This document shows, one piece after another, positions 6,727 to 13,734 of a DNA stretch of 14,409 nucleotides. Source of the stretch: an uncultured Desulfovibrio sp. (GTDB taxonomy: Bacteria; Desulfobacterota; Desulfovibrionia; Desulfovibrionales; Desulfovibrionaceae); the NCBI GenBank assembly GCA_947176055.1, contig CAMWPE010000030.1, forward strand, positions 1 to 14,409. Direction: 5' to 3'. The position numbers and the translations under genes were made by a program. The notes under the pieces were generated by a model. It was not told the DNA's origin. It made no database searches and worked only from the letters and a program-made list of their open reading frames with translations. Each line of letters opens with the position of its first letter. Position 1 is the stretch's first letter.

Positions 6727-7581
6727 TTATACTTGCCGCGCCTTTCCTTGTCCACAGTCGCGGGTTAGAGCCGCGGCCAGCCGCAAGGCGTCGCGAATCC
6801 GGGAGGGATCGTGCGCCCTGTGCCAGAATACGCCTTTTTCCCAGAGCAGGGCGGAAGCGACGGCGGAAACCTCTCCGCGCCCGCGCGATCCCAATCCCAG
6901 CAGATCGCCAAAAAACGACTTCATAGAGATCGCCGCGAGCAAGGGCCGTCCGAATTCGCGAAATTCGCCAATTCGGGAAAGCAACGCGAGATTATCGGAG
7001 CGCGATTTGCCAAAGCCAATTCCAGGATCGAGCATAACTCGATCCTCCGGCAACCCCGCCGCTGTCAGAAGCTTAAGCCTGACTTCGAAAAAGCGTTTGG
7101 CGTCGGAGATAATATCGTCTTTGTCGGCGCTTTTTCCCCCGCGCGGACCGTAGCTGTAAGTCAGGCAATAACCCGGTTTAAATTCCGCGAGGACTCCGGG
7201 CAGAGCGGGATCGAGCAGTCCGGAGACATCGTTGATCAGACAGGCGCCTTCGGCGATGGCGAAAACAGCCGTCTCCGCCTTCCAGGTATCGACGGAGATC
7301 CGCGCGTCAGGAAAGTCCATCCTTAATTGTCGAATGGCGGGAGCCAAACGCTCAATTTCTATGCTCGCGGGGATTGGCTTCGCGCCCGGGCGCGTTGATT
7401 CCGCTCCCAAATCAAGGATATCCGCTCCGCCCGCGAGCAATCTCGCGGCTTCTTCGTTGATCTTCCCGACAGCGTTATTGTAGAAAGAATCAGGCGAAAC
7501 ATTCAGTATGCCGAGAATGCCGAAAGCCTCATCGAGAGGAAACAGCGTGTTATTCTCCCCCTGATGAAGCGTGAATGTCAT
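6727..7581 (-). CDS. folP: Dihydropteroate synthase, with altered loop motifs
   Basis: This 284-residue TIM-barrel enzyme joins p-aminobenzoate to the pterin diphosphate in folate synthesis. Conserved elements are GILNVSPDSF (about 23-32, N27), ESTRPGA (61-67), SVDT (96-99), NDVSG (117-121), DPGIGFGK (185-192), K221, and R255 with H257. Two usual motifs differ: SRK reads SMK (219-221), and the pterin-contacting MHxxG loop reads LTYSYGPRGG (about 140-149), lacking the histidine. The key lysine, arginine and second histidine remain, so it is probably active. The ATG overlaps the ftsH stop as ATGA, implying translational coupling. folP beside ftsH is common in bacteria. Confidence 0.93.
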   Translation of the reverse strand: MTFTLHQGENNTLFPLDEAFGILGILNVSPDSFYNNAVGKINEEAARLLAGGADILDLGAESTRPGAKPIPASIEIERLAPAIRQLRMDFPDARISVDTWKAETAVFAIAEGACLINDVSGLLDPALPGVLAEFKPGYCLTYSYGPRGGKSADKDDIISDAKRFFEVRLKLLTAAGLPEDRVMLDPGIGFGKSRSDNLALLSRIGEFREFGRPLLAAISMKSFFGDLLGLGSRGRGEVSAVASALLWEKGVFWHRAHDPSRIRDALRLAAALTRDCGQGKARQV

Positions 7582-9884
7582 TTTCCGTCGTCATTTTTTC
7601 TCTTGCCTCCGGCGCCGTTTTTGGCGGAAGCGTTTCCGGATTTATCATTAACCTGGGCAATTTTATTTAATTTCGATTGCAGGTCGGCCAGCTCTTTTTT
7701 TAGTTGAGCCTCAAGATTGCCGTCGCCGTCGTCCATGCTTGCTTTGGCGCGCTCGTCAGCTGCCGGGGATGCGTTGTCGCGCTCTTTATTTTTGGTCGCG
7801 CCGTCCGCCGACGAAGCGCCCTTCGATGAATTTTCGTCAAACATATCGTCCAGAAGCCGCGACAGCTCAACATCCTCAACCGCCGTTCCCTCTTCCCGTT
7901 TGATAGGTTGATCCTGGTTTGTTTGTCCGTCGCCGTTTTTGGCCGGAGCCGAGGATTTGTCGTCGCGAGCGTCGGGTTTTGAAACGTCTCCCGATTCGCT
8001 GTCCGGCGAAGCGTCGTCTTCTTCCAGTTTGAATTCCACATCGACGATTTCCTCTTCCCCCCTTTTTTTTGGGCGCTCGTCGTCCATGGGAGGCAAAGGT
8101 TTATTGTCCATAAGGAGATCCAGTTCCTCGCCGCTTATGGTCTCCCTCTCGAGGAGCGCCCTCGCGATCCGGTGCAAGGTCTCTTCATTGTCCTTCAGGA
8201 GCTTGCGGCAACGTTCCCGCGCCTCCGCGACAATGCTTTTAACTTCCGCGTCGACAATCCGGGCGGTTTCTTCGCTGTAATTCTTGTTCTGCACCCATTC
8301 GCGACCTATGAACACTTCCTCCCCTGTCTCGCCTATGGAGAGTGCGCCGATGGTGTCGCTCATACCCCATTCGCAGACCATTTTCCGCGCCATTTTTGTC
8401 ACGCGCTCGATATCGTTGGACGCTCCGGTAGTGATATCGTCAAGGATGAGCTCCTCGGCAACGCGCCCGCCAAGAAGGACGACGAGCATATTCCGGAGAT
8501 AAGTTTTGGAATAACCATGCCTGTCTTCCTCGGGCAATTGCATTGTAATGCCGAGAGCCCGGCCCCTGGGGATAATTGTGACTTTATGCACGGGATCGGA
8601 GCCGGGCAACAATCTCGCCGCCAGGGCGTGGCCGCCCTCGTGATAAGCGGTGATTCTTTTTTCTTCGTCGGAGAGGATGAGACTGCGACGCTCGCGCCCC
8701 ATAAGGACTTTGTCCTTGGCGAATTCAAAGTCGCGCATATCCAGTTTATCCTCGTTCATTTTCGCCGCTTGCAACGCGGCTTCATTCACCAGGTTTTCCA
8801 GATCCGCTCCCGAAAAGCCCGGCGTGCCGCGGGCGAGCACTTCCAGATCTACATCCTTGTCCAGAGGGGTCTTTTTGGTATGCACCTCGAGAATGCGTTT
8901 GCGTCCGCGCAAATCCGGCGTGGGCACTACAACCTGCCTATCGAATCGCCCGGGCCGCAAAAGCGCCGGATCCAGCACGTCGGGCCGGTTGGTCGCCGCT
9001 ATAAGAATCACGCCTTCGTTGCTTTCGAATCCGTCCATTTCCACGAGGAGCTGATTCAGGGTCTGCTCGCGCTCGTCGTGACCGCCGCCCAGACCGGCTC
9101 CGCGCTGTCTGCCCACGGCGTCAATTTCGTCGATAAAGATAAGACATGGCGCGTTTTTCTTGCCCTGAACAAAAAGATCGCGCACGCGGGAAGCGCCCAC
9201 GCCGACGAACATTTCCACAAAGTCCGAGCCGGATATGGAAAAGAACGGCACGCCGGCTTCGCCGGCGACGGCGCGGGCCATGAGAGTTTTGCCAGTGCCC
9301 GGAGGTCCCACCAGCAACACGCCCTTGGGTATCCGTCCGCCCAGACGGGTGAATTTTTTGGGATTAGCCAAAAATTCGACTACTTCCGACAGTTCTTCCT
9401 TGGCTTCGTCCACCCCGGCCACATCCTGAAATGTCACGCGGGCGTTGTCCTGATTTAGCAGCTTGGCCCGCGAGCGACCGAAATTCATGGCTTTGCCGCC
9501 GGAATTCTGCATCTGACGCATGAAGAATATCCAGACGCCCACCAACAAAAGCATGGGGAACCAGGAAATCAGCATGGAAAGATACCACGGCGATTCGTCC
9601 GGCGGATCGACCCTGATCTCCACCTTTTTTTCCATGAGCTGATTGACGACATTGGCGTCGCGGGGCGCGTAGGTCTGGATATTACGGTTTTCCGCGGTTC
9701 TGCCGACTATTGACTGACCCTGCATGGTGACGGAAAGGATCTGCCCTTCCTCCACCTTATGCATGAACTCCGTGAAAGGCACCTTCGCGGCGCCGCTCTG
9801 GGGTTGCTGGAACATATTAAACACCATCACCATGGCCAGCACTATGAGGCCCCAGACCATGAGATTGCGGCTAAATTGGCTCAA
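7578..9884 (-). CDS. ftsH: ATP-dependent zinc metalloprotease FtsH with long C-terminal tail
   Basis: This inner-membrane AAA+ protease degrades misassembled membrane proteins and regulatory targets. Two transmembrane helices (about 8-25 and 101-121) flank a periplasmic domain. Walker A is GPPGTGKT (193-200), Walker B LIFIDEID (248-255), the second region of homology runs about 297-316, zinc ligands are H415 and H419 in HEGGH, and D491 in TGASND. The usual HEAGH is HEGGH, with the catalytic Glu kept. The family is usually about 610-690 residues; this one is 768, because after the normal end near 598 it has a roughly 170-residue low-complexity tail rich in Asp, Glu, Lys, Ser and Asn, with one helical patch (about 723-744). 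The start is TTG at 9884, supported by GGAGG 5 nt upstream; the next ATG (residue 9) would cut into the first helix. Confidence 0.97.
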   Translation of the reverse strand: MSQFSRNLMVWGLIVLAMVMVFNMFQQPQSGAAKVPFTEFMHKVEEGQILSVTMQGQSIVGRTAENRNIQTYAPRDANVVNQLMEKKVEIRVDPPDESPWYLSMLISWFPMLLLVGVWIFFMRQMQNSGGKAMNFGRSRAKLLNQDNARVTFQDVAGVDEAKEELSEVVEFLANPKKFTRLGGRIPKGVLLVGPPGTGKTLMARAVAGEAGVPFFSISGSDFVEMFVGVGASRVRDLFVQGKKNAPCLIFIDEIDAVGRQRGAGLGGGHDEREQTLNQLLVEMDGFESNEGVILIAATNRPDVLDPALLRPGRFDRQVVVPTPDLRGRKRILEVHTKKTPLDKDVDLEVLARGTPGFSGADLENLVNEAALQAAKMNEDKLDMRDFEFAKDKVLMGRERRSLILSDEEKRITAYHEGGHALAARLLPGSDPVHKVTIIPRGRALGITMQLPEEDRHGYSKTYLRNMLVVLLGGRVAEELILDDITTGASNDIERVTKMARKMVCEWGMSDTIGALSIGETGEEVFIGREWVQNKNYSEETARIVDAEVKSIVAEARERCRKLLKDNEETLHRIARALLERETISGEELDLLMDNKPLPPMDDERPKKRGEEEIVDVEFKLEEDDASPDSESGDVSKPDARDDKSSAPAKNGDGQTNQDQPIKREEGTAVEDVELSRLLDDMFDENSSKGASSADGATKNKERDNASPAADERAKASMDDGDGNLEAQLKKELADLQSKLNKIAQVNDKSGNASAKNGAGGKRKNDDGK

Positions 9885-9922
9885 ACCTGCCTCCGTGAGA
9901 TTTTCTCGCGCGGGTTATGCCT

Positions 9923-9948
9923 CCGACCGTCGCAAGCCCGGACGTCGG
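9923..9948 (-). repeat. Stem-loop in the ftsH leader
   Basis: CCGAC (9923-9927) pairs with GTCGG (9944-9948), and GTC (9929-9931) with GAC (9941-9943). That makes eight pairs with one bulged C (9928) and a 9-nt loop. It lies about 40 nt upstream of the ftsH TTG, in the probable 5' untranslated region. No T run follows. Any role in control of ftsH translation is speculative. Confidence 0.35.
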
Positions 9949-10048
9949 CGCGTTGGTTAAGCTCCCGTATTTTAACCGGAACTTGTCTCCGGCCGGGGCG
10001 CGTCCCATCCGCGTCATGGAGCGCGACGCCGACGAGTTCGCGTCTATC

Positions 10049-10076
10049 TATATAATAATACGCAGCCTTTTGGCAA
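10049..10076 (-). promoter_or_regulatory. Candidate promoter of the ftsH operon
   Basis: On the minus strand TTGCCA (10076-10071; five of six to the sigma-70 -35) and TATATA (10054-10049; four of six to the -10) are separated by 16 nt. A start site near 10042 would leave a leader of about 158 nt before the ftsH TTG. It is the best match in the divergent gap for the minus-strand block. Confidence 0.4.
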
Positions 10077-10078
10077 TG

Positions 10079-10095
10079 CCCGTATTCTTGACGGG
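10079..10095. promoter_or_regulatory. Inverted repeat between the divergent promoters
   Basis: CCCGT (10079-10083) and ACGGG (10091-10095) form an inverted repeat with a 7-nt centre. It lies between the two -35 boxes and overlaps that of lysS, as an operator for a dimeric regulator would. A 5-bp repeat can arise by chance. Confidence 0.25.
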
Positions 10096-10116
10096 ATATT
10101 GGTTATGACATAATTT
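10088..10116 (+). promoter_or_regulatory. Candidate lysS promoter
   Basis: TTGACG (10088-10093) matches the -35 consensus at five of six positions. Downstream the -10 may be TAATTT (10111-10116, 17-nt spacer) or CATAAT (10109-10114, better match but 15-nt spacer). Transcription would start near 10120, about 50 nt before the lysS GTG. Confidence 0.45.
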
Positions 10117-10170
10117 TACATTTTTTATTATCGTCGCAGGAAACGCTCGCTCGCAATCCAGGGGGAACCA

Positions 10171-11742
10171 GTGGAAAAGCGCGAAAAAGAGACTAATTCC
10201 AGAATCAAGCTTTCTACCAGATCGCCTCGCGCGGACTACTTCATGCCAATGTTGCGAAGCTTCGATAAACATGAAGATCTCAACGAAGTAATAAAAAACA
10301 GGGTCTGCAAGGCATGCGATCTGCTGGACGCCGGCCATCCCCTTTACCCAAATAATTTCCGCAAAGAGACGCCCGTCGAAGACGCGCTCCGGGACGCGGA
10401 GGCCGGCTCCCTGGATCCGGAAAAGATCTATTCCTTCGCCGGTCGCGTGGTTTCTCTCCGCTCTTTCGGCAAAGTCGCTTTCTTCCATCTCATGGATCAA
10501 TCCGGCAAAATCCAGTGTTACGCGGCCCGGGACGCCATGGACGAGGAGACCTATAAGGTAGTCAAAAAACTGGATGTCGGCGATATCGTCGGGGTCTCTG
10601 GACCCCTCTTTTACACCAAGACCGGCGAACTCACCCTCTCTTGCCGCTCCTTGCGTCTATTAAGCCGCTCGATGCGCCCGTTGCCAGAAAAGTATCATGG
10701 TCTGAAGGATACCGAAACCAGATACAGGCAAAGGTACGTCGATTTGATCGTATCGCCGAGAACGAGGGAAATATTTATAAAACGCAGCCTTATAGTTCGC
10801 GAATTCCGGCGTTTCATGGAAGATCACGGTTTCATGGAAGTAGAGACGCCCATATTGCAACCGATAGCCGGCGGCGCGACGGCGCGACCATTCAAAACCC
10901 GGCACAACGCGCTGGATATCGACCTGTATCTTCGCATAGCTCCGGAGCTTTATCTCAAGAGATTGCTGGTCGGCGGATTTGAGAAAGTTTTCGAGCTGAA
11001 CAGGAGTTTCCGTAACGAAGGCATCGACACGCGTCATAATCCCGAATTTACCATGTGCGAGTTTTATTGGGCCTACGCGGATTTCAACGATCTTATGGAC
11101 TACACGGAACAGCTGTTTTCATATATCGCGGAAAAAGCGACCGGAAGCGCGGTCATATCGTATCAAGGTCAGGAAATTGATTTGACTCCGGGCAAATGGG
11201 GCCGCGTTAGCTTTTACGAATCGTTAACCAAAATCGGCGGTCATGCGCCCGAATTTTATAACGATTATGACAAGGTGCGCGACTATATCCGCGGTCGCGG
11301 CGAAAAAATCCTGGAAAACGAAAATTTGCATAAACTTCAGGCCAAGCTCTTTGATCTGGACGTGGAAGAGAAACTTGTTCAGCCCTGTTTCGTCTATCAT
11401 TATCCTGCGGAAATTTCGCCTCTTGCTCGTAGAAACGACGACAATCCCGCCATCACCGATCGCTTCGAACTCTTTATCGCAGGCAGGGAACTGGCCAACG
11501 CGTTTTCGGAATTAAACGACCCCATGGATCAACGCTCCCGTTTCGAGACCCAGGTAAAGGAAAAGGAATCCGGCGACGACGAAGCGCACTGCATGGATGA
11601 AGATTATCTCCGCGCTCTGGAGTACGGGATGCCGCCGGCTGCCGGAGAGGGGGTAGGCATAGATCGCCTTGTAATGTTGCTTACCGATTCGGCGTCTATC
11701 CGCGAGGTCATTCTATTCCCGTTGCTCCGGCCCGAATTTTAA
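10171..11742 (+). CDS. lysS: Lysyl-tRNA synthetase, class II
   Basis: This 523-residue enzyme charges tRNA-Lys. An OB-fold anticodon-binding domain (about 85-170, with FHLMDQSGKIQCY) precedes the class II catalytic core: motif 1 around FMEVETPILQP (221-231), motif 2 FRNEGIDTRHNPEFTMCEF (280-298), and motif 3 GVGIDRLVML (494-503). The start is GTG at 10171, supported by AGGGGGA with a short spacer. This gives a basic stretch of roughly 30 residues before the usual N-terminal region (DLNEVIKNR), longer than common homologues. The later in-frame ATG pair near 10243 lacks a ribosome site. It leads the plus-strand block; the following lolC begins 76 nt on. Confidence 0.97.
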   Translation: MEKREKETNSRIKLSTRSPRADYFMPMLRSFDKHEDLNEVIKNRVCKACDLLDAGHPLYPNNFRKETPVEDALRDAEAGSLDPEKIYSFAGRVVSLRSFGKVAFFHLMDQSGKIQCYAARDAMDEETYKVVKKLDVGDIVGVSGPLFYTKTGELTLSCRSLRLLSRSMRPLPEKYHGLKDTETRYRQRYVDLIVSPRTREIFIKRSLIVREFRRFMEDHGFMEVETPILQPIAGGATARPFKTRHNALDIDLYLRIAPELYLKRLLVGGFEKVFELNRSFRNEGIDTRHNPEFTMCEFYWAYADFNDLMDYTEQLFSYIAEKATGSAVISYQGQEIDLTPGKWGRVSFYESLTKIGGHAPEFYNDYDKVRDYIRGRGEKILENENLHKLQAKLFDLDVEEKLVQPCFVYHYPAEISPLARRNDDNPAITDRFELFIAGRELANAFSELNDPMDQRSRFETQVKEKESGDDEAHCMDEDYLRALEYGMPPAAGEGVGIDRLVMLLTDSASIREVILFPLLRPEF

Positions 11743-11776
11743 CGCTCGCGTTCTCCCGCGTCCTCCCGGCCAACAG

Positions 11777-11786
11777 CTCGCGCGAG
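11777..11786. repeat. Perfect 10-bp palindrome in the lysS-lolC gap
   Basis: CTCGCGCGAG is its own reverse complement. It sits in the 76-nt gap between lysS and lolC. No T tract follows, so it is not a terminator. In sequence rich in CG steps this may be chance. Confidence 0.25.
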
Positions 11787-11818
11787 TCGCGTTTAACATT
11801 TTTCCGCTTTCGCTCATA

Positions 11819-13045
11819 ATGTCATTTGAACTTTTTGTAGCTACGCGCTATCTTTTTTCCAGAAGAAAACAGACCTTTATTTTCCTCATCTCGCTCATGT
11901 CCATTCTGGGCGTGGCGCTTGGAGTCGGCGCCCTCGTCCTTGTGCTCGGCGTATATAATGGCATGAGCACGGATTTGCGCGATAAAATAATCGGAGCCAA
12001 CGCTCACGGAATAGTGATGTCGCATTTGCCCGGAACGCTGGGCCCCAATCTTCCCGAATTAATGCGCAAGATTAAAGCTTCCCCCGGGGTGATCGCCGCG
12101 ATGCCATTCATATATTCCGAAGTCATGCTTTCCAATCCCAACGGCGTAAAGGGCGTGGTCTTGCGAGGCGTGGATCCGGCCTCGGCCCCGGAGGCGCTAT
12201 CCATGCTCCGTCCCCTTGCCGGAGCTCTCGCCGATCTGGAAAAACCCGGAACGCCGGGCATAATTATAGGCGACGAGCTGGCTAAAAGACTCGCGCTTAC
12301 GACCGGCAGTCGCGTAAACCTGCTGTCTCCGGCGGGACAGAAAAGCTCCGCGGGCTATCAGCCCAGCGTTAAGCCCTTTGAAGTCGTAGGAATTTTCAAA
12401 ACAGGCATGTTCGAATACGATTCTTCCCTGGCTTTCGCCTCGTTGGCCGCGGCAAGGTCGATCCTCGGTTCTCCCGCGGACTATATTTCGGGTATAGAAA
12501 TCACCGTCGACGACTTGTTCAACGCCGATCAGACCGCCGTCGCCCTGGCCGAATCCCTGGGATCTCCCTTTTATGTGCGCAGCTGGATGCAAATGAACGC
12601 CAATATCTTCGCGGCCCTGAAACTCGAAAAAATCGGAATGTTTATCCTGCTTACAATGGTCGTGATGATCGGCTCTTTTTCCATCGTAACGAGCCTTGTG
12701 ATGCTTGTCATGGAAAAAACGCGAGATATAGCGGTCATGATGGCCATGGGCGCTTCGGGAAAATCGATCAGGAAAATTTTTATCTTGCAAGGTTGTATAA
12801 TCGGCCTTCTCGGCACCCTGCTTGGCTATATTTTCGGAATCGGCCTGGGAATGTTGCTAAAACGTTACCAATTCATAAAATTGCCGGAAAATGTGTACAC
12901 GCTGGATCATTTGCCCATAATCATCACCGTTCCCGACGTGCTGATTATCGGAGCGAGCGCGATGCTCCTGTGTTTCCTGGCCACTTTATACCCGGCCTCG
13001 AGGGCGGCTAAACTCGAGCCGGCGGAAGCCATGCGATTTGAATGA
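11819..13045 (+). CDS. lolC: Lipoprotein-releasing system permease LolC/LolE family
   Basis: This 408-residue permease of the Lol ABC transporter extracts outer-membrane lipoproteins from the inner membrane for transfer to the carrier LolA. It has the MacB/FtsX-type layout: one N-terminal helix (about 20-46), a large periplasmic domain (about 47-270), then three helices (about 275-299, 318-345 and 367-392), ending in the characteristic YPASRAAKLEPAEAMRFE. The N terminus MSFELFVATRYL matches family starts. No Shine-Dalgarno is visible before this ATG (T/C-rich upstream), which is unusual beside its neighbours. Only one permease gene is present, so it may act as a homodimer; LolC and LolE cannot be told apart here. 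The stop overlaps the lolD start as ATGA. Confidence 0.94.
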   Translation: MSFELFVATRYLFSRRKQTFIFLISLMSILGVALGVGALVLVLGVYNGMSTDLRDKIIGANAHGIVMSHLPGTLGPNLPELMRKIKASPGVIAAMPFIYSEVMLSNPNGVKGVVLRGVDPASAPEALSMLRPLAGALADLEKPGTPGIIIGDELAKRLALTTGSRVNLLSPAGQKSSAGYQPSVKPFEVVGIFKTGMFEYDSSLAFASLAAARSILGSPADYISGIEITVDDLFNADQTAVALAESLGSPFYVRSWMQMNANIFAALKLEKIGMFILLTMVVMIGSFSIVTSLVMLVMEKTRDIAVMMAMGASGKSIRKIFILQGCIIGLLGTLLGYIFGIGLGMLLKRYQFIKLPENVYTLDHLPIIITVPDVLIIGASAMLLCFLATLYPASRAAKLEPAEAMRFE

Positions 13046-13734
13046 CGATGACGCCCATATGCCAATTCGCGAACGTTTCTAAAACCTTCCGGGGCGCGGA
13101 AGAAAACCTTGAAATTTTCAAGGATATAAATTTCCTGGTTAATAAAGGCGAAAGTCTCGCTATTCTGGGGGCCTCCGGCTCTGGCAAATCCACGCTTCTC
13201 CATCTTATGGGCGCTTTGGACAAGCCGACGACGGGGAAGATCTTGTTTGAGGGACGGGATCTGGCGGAAATGACCCCGCTGGATCAAGCATCGTTCCGGA
13301 ACAAAAGTCTTGGATTTGTATTTCAGTTTCATCACCTCCTGCCAGAGTTTACCGCCCTGGAAAACGTGGCCATGCCCGGTCTGATCGCCGGTCTCCCCCG
13401 CAAGGATATTTTGCCTCGCGCCCGGGATCTGCTTGAAAAAGTCGGACTTAAGGACAGAATGGAAAGCCGGCCCGCGACGCTCTCCGGAGGCGAGCGGCAA
13501 CGGGCGGCCATAGCGCGGGCGCTTTTGTTGAATCCCGCGCTTGTCCTCGCGGACGAGCCGACGGGAAATCTGGACGAACAAACCGGCCGACAGGTGGGGG
13601 ATTTGCTTCTGACACTTAATCGCAAGCTTGGTATGACTCTGGTTATCGTTACTCATAACAGGGATCTCGCAGCTAAAATGGATCGTTCCCTCGATTTGAG
13701 GGATGGAGTTCTATATGAAAAAAGTCTTTCCTGA
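13042..13734 (+). CDS. lolD: Lipoprotein-releasing system ATP-binding protein LolD
   Basis: This 230-residue ABC ATPase powers lipoprotein release by the LolC/E permease at the cytoplasmic face of the inner membrane. It has Walker A GASGSGKST (43-51), the Q-loop in FVFQFHHLLPEFTALENV (Q95), signature LSGGERQR (147-154), Walker B LVLADEPTGNLD (167-178) and switch histidine H205 in THN. The segment FHHLLPEFTALENV is characteristic of LolD within the MacB-like ATPases. The start ATG shares ATGA with the lolC stop. A second ATG two codons later is possible. The 3' end overlaps bamA by 20 nt. Confidence 0.96.
   Translation: MTMTPICQFANVSKTFRGAEENLEIFKDINFLVNKGESLAILGASGSGKSTLLHLMGALDKPTTGKILFEGRDLAEMTPLDQASFRNKSLGFVFQFHHLLPEFTALENVAMPGLIAGLPRKDILPRARDLLEKVGLKDRMESRPATLSGGERQRAAIARALLLNPALVLADEPTGNLDEQTGRQVGDLLLTLNRKLGMTLVIVTHNRDLAAKMDRSLDLRDGVLYEKSLS

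Noticed and set aside
6179..7153. 324-codon plus-strand frame opposite cdaA and folP
   Set aside because: Runs across two confidently assigned genes and their gap; Ser/Arg-rich translation typical of a shadow frame.
8172..9458. 428-codon open frame on the plus strand opposite ftsH
   Set aside because: It is wholly antisense to a well-supported FtsH core, and its translation shows no recognisable motif. It is a by-product of codon composition.
9917..10108. 63-codon plus-strand frame in the ftsH-lysS gap
   Set aside because: No good ribosome site, no recognised family, and it overlaps both putative promoters and the ftsH leader. The hydrophobic end could suggest a small membrane peptide, but nothing else supports it.
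12907..13656. 249-codon minus-strand frame opposite lolC end and lolD
   Set aside because: Antisense to the complete LolD ATPase motifs; no domain recognised.
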